Origin: Roseibium denhamense
GTDB lineage: Bacteria > Pseudomonadota > Alphaproteobacteria > Rhizobiales > Stappiaceae
Assembly: GCF_009711415.1 (NCBI RefSeq)
Contig: NZ_SMLZ01000111.1
Coordinates: 153,801-217,800, forward strand
Direction of reading: 5' to 3'
Length of the DNA stretch: 64,000 nt
The notes under the pieces are model-generated. The model was given only the letters and a program-made list of their open reading frames with translations. It was not told the origin of the DNA and searched no databases. Below are positions 54,083 through 63,396 of the stretch, piece by piece. Within the stretch, counting starts at the first letter, position 1, and each line of letters opens with the position of its first letter. Both the position numbers and the translations under genes were made by a program.

Positions 54083-56248
54083 ATGGCCGAAAGCATTATT
54101 TTGGATCTGCAGCAATCGTTCGGGGATCTCAACGAGGCCGTTCTTGTGACGAATTCGAACCGGACGATCATCTTTGTCAACAAGGCAGCCGAACAGCTTT
54201 TGAAGGCCAATAGCAGCGCTCTTGTCGGAACGACAACGAAACGGTTTTTCGCCGATCCCGAACAATTTGAGGCTATGGCGGATCTTTATGAAAAACCGTC
54301 TGATAGCCGGCATCGCAAGGCCCATGCGATCGACCTCTTAAAGGGGGATGGCACGAAGTGCCCGGCGGAAGTTGTCAGCGCCCCTCTCTTTACATCGTCC
54401 CATGAACTGTCAGGCCTGTTGTTCATAGCACGGGATGTTACCGAACGGATCGCACTTGAAACGAAACTGAGCGACATTGCGCTCACGCTTGAAGATGCGC
54501 TGGACGCGATCTCGGAGGGCTTTGCGCTTTATGACACGGAAGACCGGCTGGTTCTGTGCAACGACAATTACCGAGATATTTACGCCCATTCGGCTCCAGC
54601 GATTTTCCCAGGCAACCGCTTCGAAGACATCTTGCAATATGGCCTGACAAAAAATCAGTACGATACTGGTGGCAAGACAAATGAAGAATGGATTGCCGAA
54701 CGTCTGAAGCAACATGAAGCTTCGGACGGCCAGGTGATTGAACAACAGCTGGACGACGGCCGTTGGCTTCGGATTTCGGAAACCCGGACCTTAAGCGGCG
54801 GCATTGCCGGCATTCGGGCGGACATTACAGAACTTAAAAAGGCGCGCGCCGAAGCTGAAAAGGCTTTCAAGAATTTGTCGCTGATCGCGGACAATCTCTA
54901 TTCATCAATTACGGAAGTCGATCTAGATGGCCGGTGCGTCTTCATCAACAAGACCGGATCGGAATGGTTCGCTGGAACTGATGAGGGATTAATTGGCACC
55001 CGGCTAAGAGACAAATTGCCTTGGAAGGAACGGGAGCAAGTCCGCACAATGTTCCAGCGGGCAATCAAGGGTGAAAATGTCTCCGAAGAAGTGCGTTTCC
55101 ACTTCCCGGACGGCGTGACCCGCGAATGTGAGTTCCAGTGCAATCCGCGGATCGATGACAACGGTGAAGTGCACGGTCTTGTCGTCCTGATAAATGACAT
55201 TACCGACCGGAAGAAAACGGAGCGGACACTTGCCGAGCTCTATGCAATCACATCGACCCAAGAGCTAAGCCATGAAGACAAGATTTCCGAGATCCTGCGC
55301 CTCGGCAGCGAGCATTTCGAACTACCGTTCGCCATTATCAGCCATGTCATCGATCAGAGGTACACGATCACACATGCTCACAGCCCGGGCGGGGAATTGG
55401 TACCTGGCACCTCTTTCGATCTGAAGGACACCTACTGCACATTGACCTTGCAAGCTGAAGGACCGCTGGCCACAGCGAGCGCTGCCCATTCAGAATTTGC
55501 AAAACATCCATGCTACGAGTTATTTGCGCTTGAGACCTATATTGGTGCCCCGCTTCTTGTGGACGGGCTGGTTCACGGAACGATCAATTTCAGCGCGCCA
55601 GACTCGCGCAAACGCCCGTTCAGTCCTGCAGACGTTCAGATCGTCCGCCAGTTCGCGGACTGGATCGGTCATGAAATTGCGCGGCAGAGAGATCATGAAG
55701 CGCTCATGAATGCGAAGATCAATCTGGAACGCGTAGCCAGCATCGACGACCTGACACAAGTGTTGAATCGCCGCGCTTTCCTGGAACGCGCCAATACAGA
55801 AATCCAACGCTTCCGCAGGACAAAACGGCCGTTGACGGCTGTGATGATCGATATCGATAAGTTCAAAGCGATCAATGACAACAATGGTCATGCCGCCGGC
55901 GACGCGGTGTTGAAGCGGTTCGCCGACATAATCAATGGCGCATTACGCGCGGTCGATGTGTTCGGCCGGGTCGGCGGCGAGGAGTTTTGCCTGATCCTCC
56001 ACAACACTGAAATTGAGGATGCACTCATGGTCAGCGAGCGGCTCCGCCAAAAGATCATTGAGCAATGCCAATTCGAAGAAATAGACCAGCTGATCACGTG
56101 CTCGATGGGGCTTGCGCCAGCCGCCCGCGAAGAAATCGAGTTTTCAACGTTGATGCAGAAGGCAGACATGGCCCTTTATGAGGCTAAAACGACGGGCCGC
56201 AACAAATGCATCGTCTATAAGGATGAAATGGCGCCAGCCGGTTTGTAA
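54083..56248 (+). CDS. Diguanylate cyclase with PAS, PAS, PAS and GAF sensor domains
   Basis: A 721-residue cytoplasmic enzyme that makes cyclic di-GMP from two GTP. In order: PAS (about 10-120), PAS_7 (about 135-245; DALDAISEGFALYDTEDRLVLCN), a third PAS (about 260-375; GRCVFINKTGSEWFAG, DITDRKKTERTL), GAF (about 395-540; RYTITHAHSPGGELVPG), then GGDEF (about 555-715). The active site is GGEEF in FGRVGGEEFCLIL, and RAVD five residues before it is the inhibitory I-site. No EAL domain. The ATG at 54083 or a GTG at 54071 may be the start. Confidence 0.92.
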   Translation: MAESIILDLQQSFGDLNEAVLVTNSNRTIIFVNKAAEQLLKANSSALVGTTTKRFFADPEQFEAMADLYEKPSDSRHRKAHAIDLLKGDGTKCPAEVVSAPLFTSSHELSGLLFIARDVTERIALETKLSDIALTLEDALDAISEGFALYDTEDRLVLCNDNYRDIYAHSAPAIFPGNRFEDILQYGLTKNQYDTGGKTNEEWIAERLKQHEASDGQVIEQQLDDGRWLRISETRTLSGGIAGIRADITELKKARAEAEKAFKNLSLIADNLYSSITEVDLDGRCVFINKTGSEWFAGTDEGLIGTRLRDKLPWKEREQVRTMFQRAIKGENVSEEVRFHFPDGVTRECEFQCNPRIDDNGEVHGLVVLINDITDRKKTERTLAELYAITSTQELSHEDKISEILRLGSEHFELPFAIISHVIDQRYTITHAHSPGGELVPGTSFDLKDTYCTLTLQAEGPLATASAAHSEFAKHPCYELFALETYIGAPLLVDGLVHGTINFSAPDSRKRPFSPADVQIVRQFADWIGHEIARQRDHEALMNAKINLERVASIDDLTQVLNRRAFLERANTEIQRFRRTKRPLTAVMIDIDKFKAINDNNGHAAGDAVLKRFADIINGALRAVDVFGRVGGEEFCLILHNTEIEDALMVSERLRQKIIEQCQFEEIDQLITCSMGLAPAAREEIEFSTLMQKADMALYEAKTTGRNKCIVYKDEMAPAGL

Positions 56249-56273
56249 CGGCTCAAGGCCTGCCGACTTCACG

Positions 56274-56301
56274 AACGCCCTGCCAGCTGCAGGGCGTTTT
56301 T
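56274..56301 (+). terminator. Rho-independent terminator after the diguanylate cyclase gene
   Basis: AACGCCCTG (56274-56282) and CAGGGCGTT (56290-56298) form a 9-bp stem with a 7-nt loop, followed by a run of T to 56301. Confidence 0.9.
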
Positions 56302-56348
56302 GTTATACGCAAGGTCGCAAAACTTTCCCAAAATAACCCAAAACATCT

Positions 56349-56377
56349 TTGACGCGCCAAATAGTATATGACAGTAT
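56349..56377 (+). promoter_or_regulatory. Possible promoter of the usp-BCCT operon
   Basis: TTGACG (56349-56354), a 17-bp spacer and CAGTAT (56372-56377) make a fair -35 with a weak -10, in an AT-rich stretch 130 bp ahead of the universal stress protein gene. Read by eye only. Confidence 0.3.
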
Positions 56378-56503
56378 CCACATAGAACTGTGCATATATA
56401 TAAGAGGCATGTACCAAAAAAAGATCCTTCAATGGACACCCCGCCTTATTAGTATCGCAAAGAATTGATCACTTTCTTTGACATAAAAAGCTGGGAGATA
56501 CTC

Positions 56504-56917
56504 TTGTTTAACAAGGTTTTCATACCAATCGACCTGCAACATGCAGAAAAGCTCGAAAAAGCAATTTCTGTCGGCACGCAGCTGGCAAAATCTGGCAACT
56601 TGCCTGTAGTTTTTGCCGCCGTTACGTCCGCTGCTCCTGGGGCAGTCGCGCACACGCCAGATGAGTTCCGCTCGAAGCTCAATAGCTTTGCCACGCAACA
56701 GGCAGAACAACATGGCGTCATTACTTCAGGCCATGCCGTATTCGTACATGACCCGTCGGTAGAATTGGAAAGCGCCTTGCTGAATGCAATTCGGGAAACC
56801 AAGAGCGACCTTGTCGTCATGGCAACTCATATTCCGCACTTAAGCGATCATGTCTGGCCCTCAAACGGCGGTCGCATCGCCTCTCATGCGGATGTTTCCG
56901 TTTTTCTAGTCAGATAA
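56504..56917 (+). CDS. Universal stress protein, UspA family
   Basis: A 137-residue UspA-like protein. The TTG at 56504 is taken as start: GGGAGA lies 6 nt ahead and the product begins MFNKVFIPIDLQHAEKLEKA, the usual beta-1 strand and helix. The C-terminal ATP-loop is short: SDLVVMATHIPHLSDHVW then ASHADVSVFLVR, near the G2xG9xG motif but with fewer Gly. It ends 30 bp before a BCCT carrier gene, an arrangement like that of stress proteins that tune TRAP or betaine transporters in halophiles. Confidence 0.85.
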   Translation: MFNKVFIPIDLQHAEKLEKAISVGTQLAKSGNLPVVFAAVTSAAPGAVAHTPDEFRSKLNSFATQQAEQHGVITSGHAVFVHDPSVELESALLNAIRETKSDLVVMATHIPHLSDHVWPSNGGRIASHADVSVFLVR

Positions 56918-56947
56918 ATCATTGCTCAAACCACAAGGAACGCTGCC

Positions 56948-58588
56948 ATGTCTGACAGCACGTCCACACCGGGAATTCCGGATCCTGAAGGTGCCGCAAA
57001 CGTAATAGACACCGATTACGAAATCGGCCAGGACAATATCGAAGCCAGCGTCGGTCCGTTCAACCTCGACATACATAATCCGGTATTCGTGATTTCCGGT
57101 CTCTCGATTGTCGCCTTTGTTTTCCTGACCCTGGCCTTTCAAACCGAAGTGGGGCCGATTTTCGACGCCCTCCGCAAATGGCTAACCTCGAACCTGGATT
57201 GGTTCTTCATTCTTTCGGGCAACATTTTCGTACTGGTCTGCTTTGCCTTGATCCTCACACCGCTCGGCAATGTCAGAATTGGGGGCAAGGAAGCGGAACC
57301 AGACTACAGCTATTTCGGCTGGTTCGCCATGTTATTCGCTGCCGGAATGGGCATCGGTCTGATGTTCTTCGGCGTTTTGGAACCCGTATATCATATGGCG
57401 TTTTCCGAGCCCATCGGGATTGCATCGCCTTATGATGCGGACGGAAACCTAATTCCTGAAAATGTCGCAGCGGCGAAAGCAATGGGCATGGCCGCGACGA
57501 TTTTCCACTGGGGCCTGCATCCTTGGGCGATCTACGCAGTTGTTGCCTTGGCACTTGCCTTGTTCTCCTTCAACAAAGGGCTGCCTCTCACGATGCGCTC
57601 GGTCTTTTATCCCATCTTTGGTGAGCGTACTTGGGGATGGCCGGGGCATATTGTTGATATCCTGGCAGTGTTCGCGACGCTCTTCGGTCTCGCCACATCA
57701 CTGGGTTTCGGCGCTCAACAAGCTAATGCGGGACTTGAATTCGTGTTTGGCATTCCGGTCAGCAACACAGCTCAAATCATCCTGATCCTGGGCATCACCG
57801 CGGTAGCGCTGGTCTCGGTAATGCGGGGGCTCGATGGCGGGGTGAAAGTGCTCTCCGAAATCAACATGGCCATCGCAGCATTGTTACTTGTGTTCGTGAT
57901 CCTGGCCGGCCCGACCGCCACCCTCGTCTCGGACTTCGTTTCCAATCTTGCAGCCTATGGCAGGGAAGTCATTCCGCTCTCCATGCCCTTTGGCCGGGAG
58001 GATGACGGCTTCCGCCAAGGGTGGACCGCCTTCTACTGGGCCTGGTGGATTTCCTGGTCACCTTTTGTCGGCATGTTCATCGCGCGGGTCAGCCGTGGCC
58101 GGACCGTCCGTGAGTTCGTCATTTGCGTTCTGATCATTCCGACCTTTGTGTCCGTGATTTGGATGACGGCATTCGGCGGCACCGCAATCGAACAGGTCAT
58201 TGCGAACGGCTCTGACAGCCAGGTCCACCAGTATGTGATTGCCAGCTACAGCCCCGAGCTGTCGTTGTTCGGCATGCTCGCCGATCTGCCGCTCGCTTCG
58301 ATCACATCCTTCATCGCGATCGTTTTGGTGATTGTTTTCTTTGTCACGTCGTCGGATTCCGGTTCTCTCGTGATCGACACCATCACCGCGGGCGGCAAAG
58401 TGGATGCCCCAGTTTCGCAAAGGGTCTTCTGGTGCACCTTCGAGGGCCTTGTGGCCATCGCATTGTTGCTCGGAGGCGGCCTCGGCGCGCTTCAGGCAAT
58501 GGCGGTATCGACAGGGTTCCCGTTCACGATTGTCCTTTTGCTGGCCTGCTACGCCATCTTCAAGGGACTGCGGGACGAACCGCGTTAG
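56948..58588 (+). CDS. BCCT family transporter (betaine/carnitine/choline type)
   Basis: A 546-residue secondary carrier with twelve membrane spans. The BCCT signature is in FYWAWWISWSPFVGMFIARVSRGRT (about residues 360-385), with YFGWFAMLFAAGMGIGLMFFGVLEPVYH near 115-145 and FHWGLHPWAIYAVVALALALF. The glycine-rich AAGMGIGLMF and Trp residues form the quaternary-amine pocket in studied members. No long charged C-terminal regulator domain is seen. It imports a compatible solute or its precursor with sodium or proton drive. It lies in an operon with the universal stress protein. Confidence 0.93.
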   Translation: MSDSTSTPGIPDPEGAANVIDTDYEIGQDNIEASVGPFNLDIHNPVFVISGLSIVAFVFLTLAFQTEVGPIFDALRKWLTSNLDWFFILSGNIFVLVCFALILTPLGNVRIGGKEAEPDYSYFGWFAMLFAAGMGIGLMFFGVLEPVYHMAFSEPIGIASPYDADGNLIPENVAAAKAMGMAATIFHWGLHPWAIYAVVALALALFSFNKGLPLTMRSVFYPIFGERTWGWPGHIVDILAVFATLFGLATSLGFGAQQANAGLEFVFGIPVSNTAQIILILGITAVALVSVMRGLDGGVKVLSEINMAIAALLLVFVILAGPTATLVSDFVSNLAAYGREVIPLSMPFGREDDGFRQGWTAFYWAWWISWSPFVGMFIARVSRGRTVREFVICVLIIPTFVSVIWMTAFGGTAIEQVIANGSDSQVHQYVIASYSPELSLFGMLADLPLASITSFIAIVLVIVFFVTSSDSGSLVIDTITAGGKVDAPVSQRVFWCTFEGLVAIALLLGGGLGALQAMAVSTGFPFTIVLLLACYAIFKGLRDEPR

Positions 58589-58614
58589 GAAGGCCGCCTT
58601 CCGAAAAACGAAAA

Positions 58615-58639
58615 ACGGGCAGCCACGGCTGCCCGTTTT
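58615..58639. terminator. Terminator between BCCT and lacI-type genes
   Basis: ACGGGCAGC (58615-58623) and GCTGCCCGT (58628-58636) make a 9-bp stem with CACG loop and TTTT after it; A-rich sequence upstream (AAAAACGAAAAA) supplies a U tract for the opposite strand as well. Confidence 0.88.
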
Positions 58640-58658
58640 GCATCTAAGAGGTGTTATC

Positions 58659-59750
58659 TCATTCGCTCAGCTTGGGACCGATCCGCACACCGGGGGGCGG
58701 AGCGCTTTCACGGATTTTCAAATCCGGCTCGATGACAATCGGCGTATTCGGAACGCGATCCCCAGCAATCTGACGGAGAAGAGTAAGAGCTGCCAGGCGG
58801 CCGATCTTATCCGCCTGATTGGAGACTGTCGTCAGCGCGGGTGTGCGTGCATCGGCACCATCAACATCGTCATAGCCTGTGATGGCAATATCGGGACCTG
58901 GCTCAATGCCTGCGCGCCGAAGCGTCGTCATCATGCCAAGCGCTACAAGATCGTTGAAACCAACGATCGCCGTTGGACGCTCTTTCGCTTCGAGGATTAC
59001 CTGAACAGCAGCCCGGCCATCGGCTTGCGTCATCAGTTCCGGCAAATCGATCTGCGCGGAGGGATCAAGACCTGCGTCTTCCAGAGCTGTCCGCCAACCA
59101 CTTGCGCGGAAACGTCCTGTCGAACTTTCGCGCCGTCCACCGACCATCGCAATTTTTGAATGCCCCTGTTCGATCAGGTGCTTTGTTATCTGATACGTTC
59201 CCTTGTAGTCGTCGCCACGTACGCATGGTGCCCAGACACCTGGCACCTCACGTGCCACCAGTGTGACCGGGATACCCTGATCCACCAGACGGTTGATTTC
59301 CTCGGATGTTGTTCCAACGGAGGGGCAAAGGATCAGGCCGTCGGCCCTGTGCTGCAAAAGCGTGTTCACAAAGGCCCGCTGGCGTTTCACGTCATCCCTG
59401 TGGTTGCAGATAAAGATCATCTGCCCCTGTTCTTCGAGAACATCTTCGAGCGCAGAAAAAACCTCGGCAAAATAGGGATTGAGAATATCGTGGACCGCAA
59501 CCCCGACAATTTGGCTTCTGGCAGTCCGCAAGGACGCTGCAGACCGGTTGTAGATATATCCAATTTCCTGAGCGGTCTGCTTTACCTTCTCCCGGGTTTC
59601 CTCGGCAACCAGCGGGCTGTCGCGCAATGCCAGCGATACTGTGGCGGTAGAGATGCCCAACTGGTCGGCAATATGGCCGAGTGTCAGCCGCTTTCCGGGT
59701 TTTTGGGGTACGTCCTCAGGCGAGGAAGATCCATCATGATCGTCTGACAT
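58659..59750 (-). CDS. LacI family transcriptional regulator
   Basis: A 363-residue LacI/GalR regulator. After a polar leader of about 20 residues comes the HTH, LTLGHIADQLGISTATVSLALRDSPLV, and the hinge YNRSAASLRTARSQIVGVAV. The sugar-type ligand domain follows, ending in DIAITGYDDVDGADARTPALTTV. The ATG at 59750 is the best choice; the frame is open to 59822. It is convergent with the BCCT gene, and no sugar transport genes are near, so its target is not shown. Confidence 0.9.
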   Translation of the reverse strand: MSDDHDGSSSPEDVPQKPGKRLTLGHIADQLGISTATVSLALRDSPLVAEETREKVKQTAQEIGYIYNRSAASLRTARSQIVGVAVHDILNPYFAEVFSALEDVLEEQGQMIFICNHRDDVKRQRAFVNTLLQHRADGLILCPSVGTTSEEINRLVDQGIPVTLVAREVPGVWAPCVRGDDYKGTYQITKHLIEQGHSKIAMVGGRRESSTGRFRASGWRTALEDAGLDPSAQIDLPELMTQADGRAAVQVILEAKERPTAIVGFNDLVALGMMTTLRRAGIEPGPDIAITGYDDVDGADARTPALTTVSNQADKIGRLAALTLLRQIAGDRVPNTPIVIEPDLKIRESAPPPGVRIGPKLSE

Positions 59751-59844
59751 TCCAACCAACTTGTAGTCCGGCTCATAGGTGCGACGCCGGTTATAGACCG
59801 AGCGGGCAGGCCCGGTGCACAACTAAATTGAACGTTCGGACTGC

Positions 59845-60375
59845 TTACCGCCGCTGCGGCGCCGAGTCATCAAATTCTTCCCTCAAGTTCACCACCACGC
59901 GCCGGTTTTGGGATTGGCACGTCAACTCATCGCAGTCTGTGACCGGACGCTCGATGCCATACCCCTTCACCCAAAGACGATTGCGATCAACACCGCGCTG
60001 AACGAGCGCCGCCATTACAGCATCCCCTCTTTGTGTGGACAGCGTTTTTTGAGCCGTCTCGCTCCCGGGGTCGTCCGCATGGCCCTGAATCTTCACCAGC
60101 CACTTCGTATTCTTATTCAGCCATTCCGCCTGATTGTCGATGGTCATCTTCGCTTCGTCTGAAACTGCCGCCGAGCCTTCGGAAAAATAGATCCGGCGCC
60201 CAACATTGATGATGAATTCCTCTTCAGATCCCGGCGCGATGTTGGCAAAGCCGTCCGCTGGAGCATTCGTCACGTCCGGTGACGACAAGCCGGCGCTGTT
60301 GCAGCCGGTCAAGACGATTGACAAAGCGCATACGACCGGCGCCATGCGGCCGGGATGCCAATAATTGAACTTCAC
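59845..60375 (-). CDS. OmpA/Pal-like outer-membrane lipoprotein
   Basis: A 176-residue lipoprotein. The signal ends in a lipobox, VLTGC (Cys25). The OmpA domain (about 60-170) has RIYFSEGSAAVSDEA, KIQGHADDPGSETAQKTLSTQRGDAV and RLWVKGYGIERPV with the peptidoglycan-binding Asp/Arg residues, and CDELTCQSQNRRVVV at the end. It resembles Pal but there is no tol operon here, so it is likely a paralogue that anchors the outer membrane to peptidoglycan. The L,D-transpeptidase gene lies 46 bp upstream. Confidence 0.87.
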   Translation of the reverse strand: MKFNYWHPGRMAPVVCALSIVLTGCNSAGLSSPDVTNAPADGFANIAPGSEEEFIINVGRRIYFSEGSAAVSDEAKMTIDNQAEWLNKNTKWLVKIQGHADDPGSETAQKTLSTQRGDAVMAALVQRGVDRNRLWVKGYGIERPVTDCDELTCQSQNRRVVVNLREEFDDSAPQRR

Positions 60376-60421
60376 GATGCCCCCATCTTGCTGCAGAAGC
60401 CGTCTGCGTTTTCAAAATACT

Positions 60422-61066
60422 TTATCCAGCATTCGCGCCCAGGTGTTCCAGGACAAGCACACCTGTTCCTTTCGGGCATCTCTGGTAAAGGTCAATCACG
60501 TCCTCAGGGAACATCCGGATACACCCGCTGGAGACATCGTGGCCGATGCTCCAGGGCTCCAGCGTCCCATGCAAACGGTATCCAAGGTCAGCGCCATTAC
60601 GGTAGAGGTAAAGCGCACGCGGACCAAGCGGGTTGTTGGCCGCACCACCTTCGACTTTGCGGGGCAGGTCCGGTTGACGCTGAAGCATTTCCGGCGGTGG
60701 AACCCATCTGGGCCAGAGCGCTTTCCGGTCGATCCGCGCACGCCCATACCATTTGAAACCTTCCCGGCCGACACCGACGCCATACCGGAGCGCTGTGTTG
60801 TTCTCCCAGATCCAGTACAAAAAATGGTTGGTGGTATCGACGACAACAGTACCGGGCGGTTCTGAACTGAAGTACTTCACCATCTGCCGGCGCCAGACCG
60901 GGTCAATGCGGGTGAAATTTGTCCGCCTGTATTGGAAGCCGTTGTCGGTTTGGTATCCGCGGAAATAGGCGTCGGCCGCAGCGTTTGCCCAGCCGGCTGT
61001 CGGAAGAACACAAGCGCTCGTAACCGCAGTCATGCCTTTGATCAAATCCCGGCGATCAAGTGCCAT
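60422..61066 (-). CDS. L,D-transpeptidase, YkuD family
   Basis: A 214-residue periplasmic enzyme that makes 3-3 cross-links or joins lipoproteins to peptidoglycan. The ATG at 61066 with GGGAGG ahead gives the export segment MALDRRDLIKGMTAVTSACV, which has a Tat-like RR. The YkuD domain (about 75-210) shows GVGREGFKWYGRARI, LGPRALYLYRN and the catalytic Cys in IGHDVSSGCIRMFPEDV, with HGT before it. It belongs to the large alphaproteobacterial ErfK/YbiS group. It lies just upstream of the Pal-like lipoprotein gene, so both act on the cell wall. Confidence 0.91.
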   Translation of the reverse strand: MALDRRDLIKGMTAVTSACVLPTAGWANAAADAYFRGYQTDNGFQYRRTNFTRIDPVWRRQMVKYFSSEPPGTVVVDTTNHFLYWIWENNTALRYGVGVGREGFKWYGRARIDRKALWPRWVPPPEMLQRQPDLPRKVEGGAANNPLGPRALYLYRNGADLGYRLHGTLEPWSIGHDVSSGCIRMFPEDVIDLYQRCPKGTGVLVLEHLGANAG

Positions 61067-61178
61067 TCCGATCCTCCCATGACATGGCAGCTTCAAAAAG
61101 CCAACCAAACTTCATAGCCTTATTAAGCAAGCAACCACAGGAGCACGTCAACCGGCAGCGCCGGACAAACCGAAATGG

Positions 61179-62084
61179 TCAAAGTCCTTTGACCCGCTCC
61201 CTGTACAAAATGTACAAGCCCGAGCTCACAACAATCGCCGCGCCAAACAAGGTCATCACGGTGGGAACATCTGCAAATACGAGATAGCCAAGAGCAACCA
61301 TCCAGACGATTTGCGTGTAGATGAACGGTGCAAGCATCGGTGCTGGCGCCAGCCTGTGGGCCATGATGAACAGAAAATGGCCGCCACCGCCAAAAGCACC
61401 GGTTGCGCATAACAGCACCCAAGTCCAGACATCGGGGGGCGTCACCCAGTTTGAAATGCCGGCCGGCGCCATGGCAACAGCCGCGACAGCGCCTGATATG
61501 ATGAGCATTCCTGCCGAGCTGTCGGTTGCTGTCAACTGCCGGGTTAGGAGGGCGTAAGTGGAGTAAAACAACATGGCAGCGATCGAATAGATGGCGGCCC
61601 AGTGCATTCCTCCGCTTCCAGGCTGCGTGACAACCAACACGCCCACAAAGCCGACAACAATTGCCGCCCAGCGCCGCGGACCTGCCCACTCACCCAGGAA
61701 TGGACCTGCAAGCGCAGTGATCACGAAAGGCGCTGCAAACATGATTGCCATGGTTTCCGCCAATTGGAGATACCGGACCGCAAGGAAATTGAAGACGGTG
61801 GTACCAAGCAGGCAGAAAGCCCGAACAATTTGGAGCCAGGGCCGCTTCGTATGCAGCAGCGTTGGCGTTTTCCAAACGCGGAACAAGATCACCGCAATAA
61901 TCAAGTGACTGACAAACCGCACCCAGACGATCTGGAGTGTCGGCAAGGTTGCGGAAAGATACTTTGCCGTGGCATCCAGGATCGAGAAGCCAAGACATGC
62001 CAGCACGATCAATGCGATACCGGCTATAGGCGCTTTTGTTGGCCCCGGGCGTAAACCTTCGGAAACGTCGGCGTTGGGTGCCAT
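61179..62084 (-). CDS. EamA/DMT family transporter
   Basis: A 301-residue drug/metabolite-type exporter with ten spans in two EamA repeats (GIALIVLACLGFSILDATAKYLSATLP starts the first; AIYSIAAMLFYSTYALLTRQL starts the second). The block VWVRFVSHLIIAVILF and PLLHTKRPWLQIVRAF-like wording follow the family. The start is unsure: ATG at 62084 is taken, though the frame is open to 62129. Substrate unknown. Confidence 0.87.
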   Translation of the reverse strand: MAPNADVSEGLRPGPTKAPIAGIALIVLACLGFSILDATAKYLSATLPTLQIVWVRFVSHLIIAVILFRVWKTPTLLHTKRPWLQIVRAFCLLGTTVFNFLAVRYLQLAETMAIMFAAPFVITALAGPFLGEWAGPRRWAAIVVGFVGVLVVTQPGSGGMHWAAIYSIAAMLFYSTYALLTRQLTATDSSAGMLIISGAVAAVAMAPAGISNWVTPPDVWTWVLLCATGAFGGGGHFLFIMAHRLAPAPMLAPFIYTQIVWMVALGYLVFADVPTVMTLFGAAIVVSSGLYILYRERVKGL

Positions 62085-62204
62085 GGAAGTCAATCTCAAC
62101 CAGATGCGGGACATCAATAACGGCGGCAAAAACTCCGGACCGAATCCGGGCCAAACACAATATGCTGCTGATTGTAGATTGCAGTGAGTGTAAAAGGAAA
62201 GCGA

Positions 62205-62660
62205 ATGCCGGTCGCCTCAATAGATACTTGGCTTGGACGCCTCTCCATTTATGAAGATCAAGGGCAAATCACTCGAGTAGACTGGACTGGTCCGGACTGT
62301 GACGACACATCCGAAGTGCTTGACAATGCATGCCAGCAGATAAGCGAGTATCTAGATGGTGCGCGCAATAGCTTCTCGCTTCCTCTGGCTCCCCGAGGAA
62401 GCGCCTTTTACCAATCCGTGTTCAGGGCGATGCTCGACGTACCCTACGGGCAAACAAGAACCTATGGCCAGCTGGCCGAAAAGCTCGGGACATATGGCCA
62501 GCCCGTCGGTCAGGCGTGCGGTGCAAATCCGATCCCAATCATTATACCGTGCCACCGCATCCTGTCAGCAGAGGGATTGGGGGGATATTCTGGAGCAGGT
62601 GGCGTTGAGACCAAGATCGCCTTGTTGAAGCTGGAGAAAGGATATCCGTTCCTCCTTTGA
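62205..62660 (+). CDS. ogt: Methylated-DNA-protein-cysteine methyltransferase
   Basis: A 151-residue suicide repair protein that takes the alkyl group from O6-alkylguanine onto its own Cys. The active site is IIIPCHRILSAEGLGGYSGAG, preceded by the winged-helix QTRTYGQLAEKLGTYGQPVGQACGANP read over two helices. AAGGA stands 7 nt ahead of the ATG at 62205. Length suits Ogt, which lacks the Ada domains. Confidence 0.93.
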   Translation: MPVASIDTWLGRLSIYEDQGQITRVDWTGPDCDDTSEVLDNACQQISEYLDGARNSFSLPLAPRGSAFYQSVFRAMLDVPYGQTRTYGQLAEKLGTYGQPVGQACGANPIPIIIPCHRILSAEGLGGYSGAGGVETKIALLKLEKGYPFLL

Positions 62661-62676
62661 GACCAGCGAGCCTGGC

Positions 62677-63213
62677 TTAAGCGGCCGAGAGTTCTTTTTT
62701 ATCCGCGCTCCCGGCTTTTCCCTCTGCTTCAGTCTTGTCATCATCTCCGTCAAGATCAGCTTCATGATCCGGATCGTCGTCGACCGAAGAAGAAAGGTTT
62801 TTCTCTACCTGACGCAACAGCTTGCGTAGCTTCTTACGATCCTTATCTTCCAAACCGGACATAGCCTCACGTTCGAGCCTTTTCCACGCCTTGTCGACAG
62901 AGGTGACCAGTTCGCGGCCCGCTTCTGTCAGATGGACACGGGCCAAACGGCCGTCGGTGTCAGAGACCTGCCGCCGCACATAGCCTTGGCTGGATAGCCT
63001 TGTAACCATCTTCGTAACGGTTGGCGGCTGAACTCCAAGTGCAAGTGCTAGCTGGCTCATTGTCCGGCCATCTGCATCCGCAAGAACTTTCAGAACCAGC
63101 TCCTGACCGGGATGCAGGCCAATGCGGGTGAGGTGGGAGCCTGACCTAGCACGCTGCGCTTTTGCAGCCTGCAAAAGCCGGAAAGTTATGCTTTTTTTGT
63201 AGTTGAAAGCCAT
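62677..63213 (-). CDS. MarR family regulator with acidic tail
   Basis: A 178-residue regulator. The winged HTH (about 30-105) has GLHPGQELVLKVLADADGRTMSQLALALGVQPPTVTKMVTRLSSQGYVRRQ across its helices, then RLARVHLTEAGRELV. The last 45 residues are a low-complexity acidic tail (DDDPDHEADLDGDDDKTEAEG), not usual for MarR. No divergent target gene. It lies 183 bp from the MFS gene end in the same direction. Confidence 0.88.
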   Translation of the reverse strand: MAFNYKKSITFRLLQAAKAQRARSGSHLTRIGLHPGQELVLKVLADADGRTMSQLALALGVQPPTVTKMVTRLSSQGYVRRQVSDTDGRLARVHLTEAGRELVTSVDKAWKRLEREAMSGLEDKDRKKLRKLLRQVEKNLSSSVDDDPDHEADLDGDDDKTEAEGKAGSADKKELSAA

Positions 63214-63396
63214 ACATTCGCCCCTGGGCTAAGACCATATGAATCACGTCATTGATCGACGCGCGGGCACCCTAGCCGGACCATTTAACCGTCAAATGAC
63301 AATTCGGAACCACTTTGGGCCGCAATAGAGGGCCCAGCCCATCCGCATTGACGACCAACCGTGCAGCCGTAGCGGCACTTCATCATACAGCCGACG

